From assembly GCF_001659605.2 (NCBI RefSeq), contig NC_035176.2:28638716-28702715 (forward strand): a stretch of 64,000 nucleotides of DNA, in the 5' to 3' direction. How positions within the stretch are numbered: position 1 is the first letter of the stretch; each line of letters starts with the position of its first letter. Shown here piece by piece: positions 24,743 to 35,954 of this stretch. This DNA is from Manihot esculenta (Eukaryota > Streptophyta > Magnoliopsida > Malpighiales > Euphorbiaceae). Position numbers and translations under genes: made by a program. Under the pieces are notes generated by a model. The model saw only the letters and a list, made by a program, of their open reading frames with translations. It was not told the origin of the DNA and ran no database searches.

Positions 24743-25381
24743 AGGGAGGTGAAGGTAGAAGAACCTGTCCCAACCAATGGCAGTGATTAGAGAGCGTACC
24801 TGGGCATGGAGTCTCAGGGTGGCAAGAGTGTCATGATGAAGGCATTTACCTGGATGGTGTGGAAGGGACGAGATTTTGGCAAGCCTGGCCCTTTCTGAGG
24901 CTTTGTTGAATGTGAGTGCCTGGCTGATGTGATCAGGGCATGACGGCTTGGGCAAATCACTGGGTAATTCGTCCCCTTCACTGCTTGCGGGAGGTGTACC
25001 AATGTGGGTGTCTGAATGTTGCTCGGTGTCAGGCGGTGGTGGTGACGGTGTCCTGAGTCTTTCCTGACCACTGGTGGTGGAAGGCGTGGTCTCTTGAGGC
25101 GTTTCGCCTTCTTGAATGTCCGTCGCGACTGGTGGGGAAAGAGGTGGTGGTGGTGACTTCAATGGCGACCTAGTCCGGCGGCGGTAGGTCTGTGCCACTG
25201 GGCTTTCCGAGTTTCTTGCTTCGACTGTCACTTCAGTGTTGACGTCGTCGTTTTTTGGCACTGATGGAGGGCTGTCCATCGCTTCCTCGTCGCTGTCAGT
25301 GGGGAGGCGGACGGGCCTAGGCATTCCGCGTCGCCTCCACATTCCGGGGCCGCCGGTGGCCATCATCTTGCTACGGGCCAT
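24743..25381 (-). pseudogene. ATHILA ORF (env-like position), 5' part, interrupted
   Basis: The minus-strand ORF starts at ATG 25381 (MARSKMMATGG) and has 213 codons before the Tekay LTR. It is Pro/Ser/Thr-rich, with acidic and basic patches, and contains one DLPKP unit derived from the palindromic word described in the findings. After 24743 the reading frame enters LTR sequence and soon ends, so the present protein would be truncated. It continues in frame at 14812. Upstream, 25382-25922 separates it from pol and is packed with gatttgggcaaatc palindromes. Confidence 0.7.
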
Positions 25382-25922
25382 GGTGTTTCTTGATGTCGCC
25401 GGTGGGTAGGATCTTGAAAGAGAAGGAGAAGAGGAAACAAAGATTGCGTAAGGAAAAAAATGAAAGAGAAATTACTTAAAGTGATTTGGGCGGTTGAACT
25501 GCCCTGATCATTAATTGCTGGTCCTCTGGATTCTTTGGCAGGATGATTTGGGCTAGTGATTTGGGCAAATCACTTGGCCAAATCACTTTCCCTCATTGTA
25601 GTGCTATGTCGGTACTCTTTGTGATGATGTGCTGAATGGGTGTCTTGGCCTGGTGATCTAGTCAAATCACTTGGCCAAATCACTCATTGGGTTCGACCGA
25701 CTTGTTTGAGCTTATTCTCCCTGTCGATGTGCCTGTCGATTTGGGCATATCACCTGCCCCAATCACTTTCGACTATGCTACAGTCAGATGATCTGCCCCA
25801 GTGATTTGGGCAAATTGCCCCAGTGATTTGGGCAAATCGCCCCAGTGATTTGGGCAAATCGCTTCATCTGGGCTGCCTCCCAGTAGCGCCCTGTTTTCTG
25901 TCTTGGGCTGGACAGCAGTATC
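25382..25922 (-). other. Athila A spacer between pol and ATHILA ORF
   Basis: No gene. The stretch holds about ten copies of gtgatttgggcaaatcac-type palindromes, densest at 25550-25600, 25650-25690 and 25740-25865. The same spacer in element B (44240-44520) has a similar series, so the words lie in a noncoding region of the family as well as in coding parts. Confidence 0.7.
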
Positions 25923-28900
25923 TTACTCAGTAGTTTGGGAAGGGGGATCCAAGGGAACCTCTTCCACAAGATGGGCAGTGAATTCTTCATAAAATCTCTT
26001 CAAACGGTGCCCATTAACCTTAAAAACCTTGCTTGTTTGTGGGCTCCGTATGTCAATAGCTCCATGTGGATAGATGTGCTCAACCAAGAATGGCCCAATC
26101 CACCTAGACCGAAGCTTCCCAGGGAATAATTTGAACCTGGAATCAAAGAGCAAGACTTTATCTCCCACCTGGAAGTGTTTTCTGGAGATATTCTTGTCAT
26201 GGAAGGCTTTAGTCTTTGCTTTGTAATCCCCTGAAGCTTCATATGCATCACGTCTTATCTCCTCAAGCTCTTGAATTTGTAATTTTCTGTGGACTCCAGC
26301 TTCTTTTTCATCAAGGTTACAGCTCTTTACAGCCCAATAGGCTTTGTGTTCAAGCTCCACAGGTAGATGGCAAGCTTTCCCATAAATCAGCCTATATGGA
26401 GACATCCCAATTGGGGTTTTATAGGCTGTTCTATATGCCCATAGAGCATCATTTAGGCGCACACTCCAGTCCTTGCGACTTGGGCAGACTATTTTCTCCA
26501 AAATTGACTTGATCTCCCTATTTGACACTTCGGCCAGCCCATTTGTTTGAGGATGATAGGCAGTAGAGGTTCTATGGATGACATGGTGCTTCTTAAGGAG
26601 ATTTTCTACTACCTTGTTGCAAAAATGGGTGCCTCGATCACTGATAATGGCCTTGGGCATACCAAATCTTGAGAAGATATGGGATTTCACAAAGTTAACT
26701 ACTGTTTTTGCATCATCAGCCCTTGTTGCCTTGGCTTCAATCCATTTGGACACATAGTCCACAGCAAGAAGAATGTAGGTGTTGCCAAAGGAAGGTGGGA
26801 ATGGTCCCATGAAGTCAATGCCCCATATGTCAAAGATTTCACACACCATGATGGGTGCTTGTGGCATTTCACTTCGGTTGCCAAGATTGCCCGTTTGTTG
26901 GCATCTTGCACATGACCTACAAAATAAATAAGAATCCCTGAATATGTTAGGCCAAAATAACCCACTTTCAAGGATCTTCAAGGCTGTCTTGCGTGGCCCA
27001 AAGTGACCTCCACAGCTGTGAGAATGGCAGAAAGTTAGGACAGAAGAAATCTCATGATTTGGGATGCATCTCCTTATGACTTGGTCTGCACAATGCTTCC
27101 ATAGGTAGGGCTCATCCCACACATAATACCTTGCATCTTTCTTGATCTTATCTCTCATGTACTTGGGCAAATCAGTAGGTACATTCCCTGTGACAAGGAA
27201 ATTCACAATATCAGCATACCATGGTTCCTCTACTTGGACAGCAAAGAGGTGCTCATCAGGGAATTTTTCATTGATGGGGCAAGTCTCCATCTCGGTCAGA
27301 ATTCTGCTGAGGTGATCAGCTACAAGGTTCTCCTTTCCCTTCTTGTCTCGAATCTCTAAGTCGAACTCTTGCAAAAGCAATATCCATCGCACCAGCCTAG
27401 GTTTGGACTCTTTTTTCTTGATTAAATACCTTAGTGCAGCATGATCTGAGTAGACAATCACCTTTGTCCCAAGTAGATAGGACCGAAACTTCTCTAATGC
27501 AAAGACCACAGCCAGCAACTCTTTTTCGGTGGTAGAATAATTGCATTGTGCAGCATCTAAGGTGCGTGAGGCATAGTGAATGACATGAGGAGAGTTTCCT
27601 ACACGCTGTCCCAGCACTGCTCCTACAGCAAAGTTGCTGGCGTCGCACATGATCTCAAATGGGAGAGTCCAATCAGGTGGTTGGATGACTGGGGCAGAAA
27701 TCAGTAGTGACTTGACCAAATCAAAAGCTGTTTTGCAGCTGTCATCAAACTCGAATGGCACATCTTGCTGTAACAGCCTGCACAAAGGCTGAGTTATCTT
27801 GGAGAAGTCTTTGATAAACCTCCTGTAAAAGCCAGCATGCCCAAGGAATGATCTAATCTCCCTAATGCTGGTTGGGTAGGGCAGATTTTTGATGGTGTCA
27901 ACTTTAGCTTTATCCACCTCAATCCCTTTTGCTGAAACAATATGGCCTAAGATTAAGCCATGGCTGACCATAAAGTGGCATTTTTCATAGTTGAGAACCA
28001 GATTTGTCTCCAAACACCTTTGAAGTATTTTCTCCAAGTTGGCTAGGCATTCATGGAATGAGTTGCCATGCACCGTGAAATCATCCATAAAGACTTCAAT
28101 AATCTTCTCCACATAGTCAGAAAAAATGCTCATCATGCACCTTTGGAAAGTGGCTGGTGCATTGCAAAGGCCAAAGGGCATCCTCCTAAATGCGAAGGTG
28201 CCAAATGGGCATGTGAAGGTGGTCTTCTCTTGATCTTCAGGTGCAACAGGGATTTGATAGAAGCCTGAGTATCCATCAAGGAGGCAGTAATGGCTCTTTC
28301 CAGCAAGTCTCTCAAGCATTTGGTCCATGAAGGGCAAGGGAAAGTGGTCCTTCCTTGTGGCTGTGTTGAGTTTCCTATAATCCATGCAAACTCTCCACCC
28401 ATTTTGTACTCGAGTGGGCACTAGCTCTCCTTCAGAATTAGGGACAATGGTAATCCCAGTCTTCTTTGGCACCACATGGATGGGACTCACCCATTTACTG
28501 TCAGAAATTGGGTAGATGACTCCAATGTCTAAGAGCTTCACTATTTCTTTCTTCACAACCTCCATCATGGGTGGATTCAGCCTCCTCTGTGCCTCACGAA
28601 CAGGTTTGCACTCATCCTCCATAAGTATTCGATGCATGCATGTTGAGGGTGATATGCCCTTGATGTCCTCCAAGGTCCACCCAATTGCCTTCTTGTGCTT
28701 TTTCAACAAATCAAGGAGCTTTTTCTCTTCTTCTTGGCTGAGCTGGCTGGAAATGATTATTGGGAGTTTATTTCCAGCCCCCAAGTAGGCATACTTGAGA
28801 TGATCTGGCAGGGGCTTCAGATCTGGTGCACTTTCTGTCTTTATCTCAGCCCGCTGTCCGCTTGTTGATTGGGGCAGATTTCCTGTTGATTTGGGCAAAT

Positions 28901-29254
28901 CATCTGGTGATCTGGGCAAATCACTTTCTGTCAGGTCTGTCTGCTCACTGACTTGGGCAGATTGCCTGGGTGATTTGGGCAAGTCACCTACAGAATCTGC
29001 CCACATCACTATCTGGTCTGTCTCTGAGCAGTTTCTGTCCATCTCTTCATATCTGCACAAATCAGCATGGAGTGTTTCCTCTAGATCAAAATCAAAGATT
29101 TCTTGGCTCAAGTCATCAATGACATCAAGGCCATAAACAGGAGAAACATCATTGGGGAATTTCATGGCGTCATAAACATTGAATTTGATAATCTCCCCTT
29201 CAAACTCCATGGTTAATGTGCCATCATGCACATCAATTTTTGGTTCTTGCTGTA
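25923..29254 (-). pseudogene. Athila pol: RT, RNase H, integrase; 5' end lost
   Basis: The minus-strand frame is open for 1,133 codons (29324-25923), but the first 23 or so codons (29324-29255) are read from the duplicated outside flank, so the Athila part begins at about 29254. Visible parts, by ORF residue: a pre-RT linker with DLPKS-type repeats (114-155); RT 240-440 with FMDD at about 412; RNase H from the Asp in CDAS at about 561; integrase HHCC about 757-808; and Asp 837, Asp 897 (SDRG) and Glu 933. Catalytic residues look intact and no stop interrupts them. Gag, protease, primer site and promoter-side LTR context are gone, so this is a disabled fragment with an intact polymerase-integrase frame. 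The LTR upstream of it in the sense direction is separated by foreign flank. Confidence 0.9.
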
Positions 29255-31459
29255 CTCGACAAGAAAGCAAGAAATTAAGTCCGACTTCACAAAAGAGCTC
29301 GGGGCACCAAAGTGAAGAAAGCAAAATTCCAAACTCCTGAGCTCATAGCACAGGCAGCATCACAGGCTATAGGCATAAAAGCCTAAGCAAAGAACAAAAA
29401 TTCAAGCTCCTTAATCCGCAGTATGGATGGACTCACGACAAGTAAACAATCAAGCTGAATAAAGCTAAGTATAAAAGATATACCAGAGAGCCGAGCTCCC
29501 TATATGAAAAGGCCTGCAAATGCAGAAACGTACAAAATGAGAAACGTACAAAATGATAAACGAAAGCAAGGGGCCGTACTCACAGCTCGGACTAACTCAT
29601 GGTAAACAAACAATTGGCAAAGATGACCCAAGAAGAGAAAAATGACAAAAGGCCAAGCTCCCTATCCCAGTGGAGCACATAGCTCAGACTGCACTGACTG
29701 CCAGAAGGTTACATCCAGAGGGACAAGATGTCCGAGCTCGTAACAAGAACAAGATTTAAAATCGTCTAATGCGGGGAACTCATGCAAATAAGACATTCCT
29801 CTAGGTATTTGTAACGACCCAAAAATCGGACCGCTACCGGCGCTAGGATCCAGATCGGCTTAAGGCCGCCGGGACCCGTAGCAAGCCTGACATATAACCT
29901 GTAAACCTGTATAATCCCATACATGATCAACAACATGCATAAAAATTTAAAACTTTTCCTTCAAACATCCAACTCAACCTGAACATACATGTACATAGTC
30001 ATGATCATAATTGATAAGCGGTTGTCGAAGCCGTCAAAAATAAACCTATTAAACAATCAACAATAAACTTGCAGATAGTGGCAATAGGGTCGAACCACAG
30101 GGAATTGACACCAATGATTTTCCTAATAATGACTAGGTCAAGTAAATAACAAATAAGTAAAAGAGGGGGGTTTGTTTTGATGAGTTAAAAACTAAATAGC
30201 AAGATAAAGCAATAATTTAAATAGATAAGAATTTCAATGAGAAAGAGATTCTAGCTGAAGTGTGAGTCTAATTCAGTTTGTTCAGAATTGATCATTGATT
30301 ATTAAAGACTCCTATTTGATTTCAATAAATTAGTTTTGGTTGTGGAAGACGCTTCTCACAATCCAAATTCCTCCTTAGTTCTAGTTTGATTAGGAAACGT
30401 TCGCTAATCAAACACTAATCAACAAGTTGCCAAGGAACGTCCTTGGGGCATTGTAGCATCGAACAACTGTTGATTGCATTAAGACTTAGAGAAACCCAAT
30501 TCTATCCTTGCCAACCGCGTGGTCAAGTTTAGATTATGCAATCTGATTAAAAGTGTATTTGAACAACCTAAGCAATTACGGACCTAAACCATTCAAACAA
30601 TATTACTTAAGCAATTTAAAAGCAATGGGCCCTTATTGATTCTAAAAGCAAGTAATATTTATAGAAAAGATCAGATTGCATAAATATTGAAACAAACAAG
30701 AGTTCAACAATGGAGTATTAAACCTCCCAATTCATCACAAATCTGAATATTCTCAACTTCAACTAGAAAATAATGAATTTAGCCACTCATGGTGACTAGA
30801 ATACACAAAAATAAAGAAGGAAAGAAAGAAGGATAATTTCTGCTGTGTTGCTGGAGAATTTCCGAGGATGGCAGATGCTAAAGATGATGATCAGATGCCT
30901 TTGATGTTGCCCTTTTATAGCTGGAGAGTCCCAAGTCCAATTTGATTAGGGTTTTGTAATCTTAATTTGATTTGGTCTTCTTTGTAGTCTTTGATTCCTC
31001 TTTGAATTTTGTGTTTGATTGAGAATGGAACTCTCTAAATGAGGGGCGTGGCTCTTGGGACTGATCTTGTGGTGTTTGAAGTGGACTTGGACTTCTTTCC
31101 TTTGAATTTGGATTTTCTGCTCTTTTCCCGCCTCTGCTGTATTTTCTGCTATCAAAGTGATTTGGGCAGATTCTGCAAGTGATTTGGGCAAATCACTTGC
31201 TCATTTTGCCCCAATCGCTTCCTGGGGTTTAGTCCAGTTTCTGTCTTTGTTTCTGCGAGTGACTTGGCCAGTTCCTGCGAGTGGCTTGGGCAAGTCACTT
31301 TGACCCAATCACTTTTCCAGCTTTTTCTTCACTTTTTCTCCAACTTTTCAATTTCTTCCTTTTCTGTAAAAACATAACAAAAACACAAATTAAGCTAGAA
31401 AAATGTGTAAATAAACAGTAGAAAATGTAATAAAAATGTGGCTAAATTATGCTTGATCA
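29255..31459. repeat. Segmental duplication, right copy
   Basis: This is a near-identical copy of 10530-12734, joined at 29255 to the truncated Athila pol. The break falls at base c (shared) after a mismatch (a here, g at 10529), so there is at most one base of visible junction homology. It contains a second copy of the Tekay LTR C end (29810-30011) with its GTATT flank (29805-29809), the ATAAT site (30007-30011) and an Athila LTR (30012-31459), and then runs into the rest of Tekay LTR C. Confidence 0.93.
30012..31459 (-). repeat. Athila LTR, right copy (solo LTR within the duplicated block)
   Basis: This is 1,448 bp, nearly identical to 11287-12734. It has ATAAT on both sides (30007-30011; 31460-31464), which is exactly the structure of a solo LTR at the same target site. 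It is not adjacent to a primer site, so it is not the ordinary 5' LTR of element A. Confidence 0.9.
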
Positions 31460-33508
31460 ATAATCGTGATCCCTCTGTTGGATCTCATCAATGCCCCAAC
31501 GGGCGATACAACATGAGATGAGTTGGCTTTCATGAACATTATAAAACATTTTTTATCATGTAATAAAAAGGGATACCTCATACACAATGTCAAGCACAAT
31601 ATCTAATCATCAATATCAATACATGACTGAAACTGTACTTTTACATAGCATTAATACATTTATCATGTCCACACTATCTATTACATAAACCAGACTTCAT
31701 TACTCTTGTAAACCTCCTGGTCTACCCTGCACCTGCAATCCTGGGGAAATGGGAGAGGGGTGAGCTACTAGAGCCCAGTGAGCAGAATAATAAAACATTT
31801 AAATCATATGGATCATGGAATGCATCACATCACAGCTAATCACATCAAGGATGAACTTGTCACCAATAGCCCTCTACATGGTCCAACTGTGCCAGAACGT
31901 AGAATGGGTCCTGGTCTTTCCCTTACATAGTGCCAGCGAACGTAGAATGGGTCCCACTGGTCTTACTTTCCGTACCGTACATATCATATCGTCATATCAT
32001 AGATCGAGGGCTATGGATCATCCAACATTCATCCACATCGACATAAAAATATGCAATGCAACATATTCGTGAATTCTAATGCAAGCAACCTAATTCATCA
32101 CATGGCATTCATGATGCGTGAAACATGCTGAAAAGTTCATTCTTTGCTTTTAAAACATAATAAGTTATTCCACTCACCTCTGGGTAGCTCTGACCAGACA
32201 CTGGGGCAACAGACTCACTGCTGGGGTCCTCGGTTCCTCGGGTCCGAACCTACACAGGTGGACTCAAATGAGGGACCAAACATACATGATCATAACTCTA
32301 AACTATTCCCCAAAAACCCCCTTAAAACATCATGAAACGATCAGAGAAAAACATGGAAGAAATGGCTGAACAGGGCACTTTTGGCGGCAAGTTCGGCGGC
32401 CGAAAGTCCCTCCAGAGCCGAAAGTCAGGCAGGTTCGGCGGCACCTTCGGCGGCCGAAACTCCCAGACAGAGGCGAAACTCATGCATGTTCGGCGGCACC
32501 TTCGGCGGCCGAAAGTGCCAGACAGAGACGAAAGTCTCCTTTCGGGGGCAAGCTTCGGCAGCCGAAGGCTACCTCCACAAGCACGTTCGGCGGCCGAAAG
32601 TTCCTTCGGCTGCCGAACCTGGTTTCTCCCAGAATGGCAGAAACTCAGTTCCCTTATGCATTTATGCCTCCAATCTAACCAATCATGCATAAACCTATTC
32701 TACAACATTCCCAAGCATTCACAAGCAAACATACAAGCTCCTAGGGGCATCAAACCAACAAAAACCCCAACTACAACACACAAGTAACTCACATTGCTCA
32801 AAAACACATATAAAACTTATAAACCTAACTATGAGCTAAACATGCATTCTACCCCATAGATCTTGCATAAAACTTACTTAAAACATGAAATGAGCTTAAG
32901 ATCGGCTCTTACCTCTTGGAGATCGAGAGAGACGACCTAAACTCGGAGAGGGGAGGGGTTGAGTTCCCTTGAACCTCAAAGCTCCAAAACTTGCTTAAAA
33001 CTCGAAAATCTTCAAAACAAAGTAGAAACTTGTGAAAAAACTCGAAAGATCTGAAGGAAAAGGCTCAAGATCGGTGAGGGGTGGCGGAGAACTCACCTTG
33101 GCCGGAAATGGGGAAAAAGCTCGCCCGTTTTCGGCTAAGGGACCCTTTTATAGTGGCTGGCCAGGCCATGTTCGGGGGCCGAATGTGCCTCCGCATGCAT
33201 GCCATGTTCGGCGGCCGAACTTGAGGTTCGGCGGCCGAACCTGGACTTCCCTCACTTGTGCTTTCGGGGGCCTAAAGGAGCTCCCGAAGGCATGCATGTT
33301 CGGCGGCCGAACTTGAGGTTCGGCGGCCGAACCTGAGTTTTCCTCCAAGGTTGTTTTTATGCAAAAACTCATTTCCATTTTACTTAAAACCATGAAATAC
33401 CTTAAAACATTTTATGAAAACATGCTTCTACCCTACTAGAGGCTTCCGACATCCGAGATTCCACCGGACGGTAGGAATTCCGATACCGGAGTCTAGCCGG
33501 GTATTACA
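31460..33508 (-). repeat. Tekay solo LTR C, second fragment
   Basis: This begins with the second ATAAT (31460-31464) and ends …GGGTATTACA at 33508, followed by GTATT (33509-33513), which matches GTATT at 11080-11084. It contains the TATAAAAGG box on the minus strand (33144-33152), palindrome clusters at 32378-32625 and 33200-33340, and two minisatellite units near 31890-31955. No gag-pol is associated, so LTR C is a solo LTR later split by Athila. Confidence 0.92.
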
Positions 33509-33947
33509 GTATTATATATCCGAGCTCGCAGCACTGACGAGGTCATGAGCCAAAAATAGAAATGCCCTCATGAAAATAAGAAAAACTCGCAAGTCAGAAA
33601 TTTAACCAGACGCCAAGCTCTTAGCCCGGGTTAGTTCGACTAGCAAAATCCTAGTAGAGATAGTCTGGTCCATCAATTAAGTAAAATTGACAAAACCAGA
33701 AGACAATCTGAGTAAAAAAAATAATAATAATGAGGTACAGGCCGGGGTGAAATATCATTCATCATCAAATACACATCTCCAGATCGTCATACATTCAAAC
33801 ATCAAAGTAAAGAGACAAAGAAATAAAAAGGCGAGGAAAGGACGCTTTAGACAAGAGCAGTTCTCGGGCCACGCGGTCATAAATGGAGTCTAGGGATTTA
33901 CCCCCTCGCCACTCATATAATAACTGCCGAGGAGGTAAAGGGGCAAT
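33509..33947 (+). other. Tat-like 3' noncoding end with polypurine tract
   Basis: Noncoding sequence resumes after solo LTR C in the same style as 9865-11084. It ends in the purine-rich ggaggtaaaggggcaa at about 33931-33946, immediately before TGATGACCACC. This looks like a polypurine tract plus LTR start, which would place a Tat-like element in plus orientation. Inference from layout; no coding domain supports it. Confidence 0.5.
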
Positions 33948-34153
33948 TGATGACCACCGGGCTTCCTCTACCTTGGGCGAGGCCGGGCCCAAGAGGAAGA
34001 CAATAGCCCAAAGTCCATCAAGCCCTCCTTAAGCAAGATCAACCCAGCGTCTCAAGCCTCGACCCAGACGTGCGGGGCAGGCCGGGTCCACCATGAGCTC
34101 GGGTCCAATGAAAAGAAGTCCAGCCCAGTGAAGTGACGTGAGAAAGAATAGTA

Positions 34154-34750
34154 CACTACAACATATTACATCTCTAGTTACGATACGTAGCTACAAAAAA
34201 ATTATTGTGGCTAATATATTTATTTTATTACGGCTAAAAACCTATTGTGGCTAATTTAAACTATTTAGTAACAAAAATGCAACAATTATAACTAATATGT
34301 ATTTTTTGTTTTATTTTATATATAATGTAACTATTTGTTGACTATTTGCCACAATTAATTTTAGCTACAAAGTAATATCATAGCTAATAGATATAATAGC
34401 TATAAATTTAATTTTTTTGTAACAATTACTACCATTATAGTCACAACACATTAATATTATAGGTAATAATTTTAATAGCCACAAAGCTAATATGATTGTA
34501 GTAATAATTATTTTATTAGCTACAGTTTATTAGTCATTACAAAAAATTTGTGGCAGAAACATAAAAATATTAGTCATGTAATTATGTTTGTCATAACTAT
34601 TACTAAATCATTAGCCACAATATCATAGCTAAATGAATTGTATGAGTACTATGATATTTTAGTTATAATTATCAAAGAGTCATGGAATTAGCTATCAAAT
34701 TAGCCACAATTATATAACTACGATAAAATACTATAACTAACAAAATAATT
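34154..34750. repeat. CACTA left terminal and subterminal repeats
   Basis: After the CACTACAACA end, short words ttgtggctaat, tagccacaa and tagctacaa recur about ten times in both orientations (for example 34206, 34245, 34476, 34612, 34700). Subterminal repeats of this kind are the binding sites of the TNPA-like protein in En/Spm elements. Confidence 0.8.
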
Positions 34751-35374
34751 TGGAGAATTAATCTGAGGTCCTCTAGGTATTATATATTGGTTTATCAAGT
34801 TCAAAAAAATATGCTTAGAGGTTCTAAAAAATTTCATATAATACGTTTTTTTGTCTCTCAATCAATTTTTCTTCTATTGTCCATTTGTTTAGATAGAAAA
34901 GTTATTGAGAATTATTTTCTAACTTAAAAAGTTACATATTAATGAATCAATTTTAGTTGAAGGATGCTTTTAAATTATGGTAATCTGTGTCAAAATATAT
35001 CCTTGGACGAAGCAAGTGCACTTATAGTTTAAGAACTGATAATTTGTTTTTAATCAACATGGTTTGAGTAGCGACCACAAAAGATACACAAAAATTGAGC
35101 ACTTGCATTATCTTTTAATTTTTCATTCTCAAACTGATTGTTATTTTATAGAGTTAATTTTGCTATTTGGAAATCACAAGATACATATATTAAGAATTTT
35201 ATGTATATATATTTTCAGCACATAAAACAATTAGATAATAGTTTTGGAAACTTTTTGTCGAATCATTTTTCAAGAATCAAACAATTAGTCTTATCACATA
35301 AAAAATATTAAAATGCCAGTTTCAAAAAATTTAAACATCATGAATATTTCATTAAAAAGAATTAGTATAATTTT

Positions 35375-35558
35375 TTGGCATTTCTCCAATGCCAACAGAA
35401 AATCAATTCAATCTAAAAGTTTGTTTAGTTCCAGCCATTTGTGTCCCATTGCATTTCTTTGAAATCCTTTCTGCAGCTACACGTGAAACAAATTCCACAA
35501 ACCCACAACCTTCAAGTTGACCAATTATCTTATTGTAAATTATCTGAATTGAAACAAC
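35375..35558 (-). pseudogene. Captured RRM fragment resembling RBP45/RBP47
   Basis: On the minus strand, after a splice-acceptor-like tgtgcag at 35559-35565, the frame from 35558 encodes about 52 residues that look like the second half of an RNA recognition motif. It contains the RNP1-type EGCGFVEF, then NGTQM and QTFRLN. A TGA at 35405-35403 replaces the Trp that follows RLN in plant RBP45/47-type proteins as I remember them, and the reading continues with a GIGE segment. RNP2 and the first half of the domain are not visible. The exon-like start and the opposite orientation to the transposase suggest transduplication of a host gene piece by the CACTA element. Domain call moderately sure; the exact parent is a guess. 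Confidence 0.62.
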
Positions 35559-35729
35559 CTGCACAAAGCAAAATAAATTTATAATATTGTATTAACATCT
35601 ACTAAAGCTTGTTTTAAAATCAACTAATATCAATCTCTGAATCAATTAAGAAATCCACAAAAATGACAATTGTTTAATCAAAAAACAAAATTAAAGAAAA
35701 TGCAACAAATGTTTACACTCTTACCTATC

Positions 35730-35954
35730 ATTTATAATAGTAGGTCTTCATCATCTGTTTCAGATTCTGAGCCTAAGTCTTCTACTATATCATCAGCAAC
35801 AAGAACATTTGTATTAATAGCTTCAATGTCATTTCTTTGTCAATTTATCAAGTTTTCATCATCCCCAATGATAACAGAATAATCATCACAAATTTCTGAA
35901 GCATTTTGCTGAAATGCTTCTTCAATACCAAACAACTCTCCATTACTCTCCATT
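35730..35954 (-). pseudogene. Unrecognised acidic minus-strand ORF remnant in CACTA
   Basis: From an ATG near 35954 (minus) a frame gives a short acidic peptide starting MESNGELFGIEEAF, with one TGA about 39 codons in. It continues in the same frame to a Ser/Glu/Asp-rich end (SETDDEDLLL) and a TAA. It lies upstream, in the minus direction, of the RRM-like exon, with a possible intron between. It does not match RBP45/47 N-termini that I know. It may be another captured piece or the tail of a lost transposase gene. Confidence 0.35.

Larger units (their letters stand above)
11287..31459 (-). mobile_element. Athila-type Ty3/gypsy element A, truncated and interrupted
   Basis: This is a minus-oriented Athila retrotransposon. 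In its own sense the 3' LTR is 11287-12734 and the polypurine tract lies at 12735-12752. An env-like ATHILA ORF spans 25381 to 13889 but is split by the Tekay element at 14818-24742. Pol lies at 29254-25923. Gag, protease, primer site and the true 5' LTR are missing, because at 29255 the sequence jumps to a copy of the outside flank plus a solo LTR. ATAAT at 11282-11286 and 31460-31464 marks the original insertion. The many GTGATTTGGGCAAATCAC palindromes are typical of this family in the window. Confidence 0.9.

Noticed and set aside
11287..31459. Reading the two Athila A LTRs as a normal LTR pair for dating
   Set aside because: The near-identity extends 757 bp into outside flank, so the right LTR is part of a later duplication.
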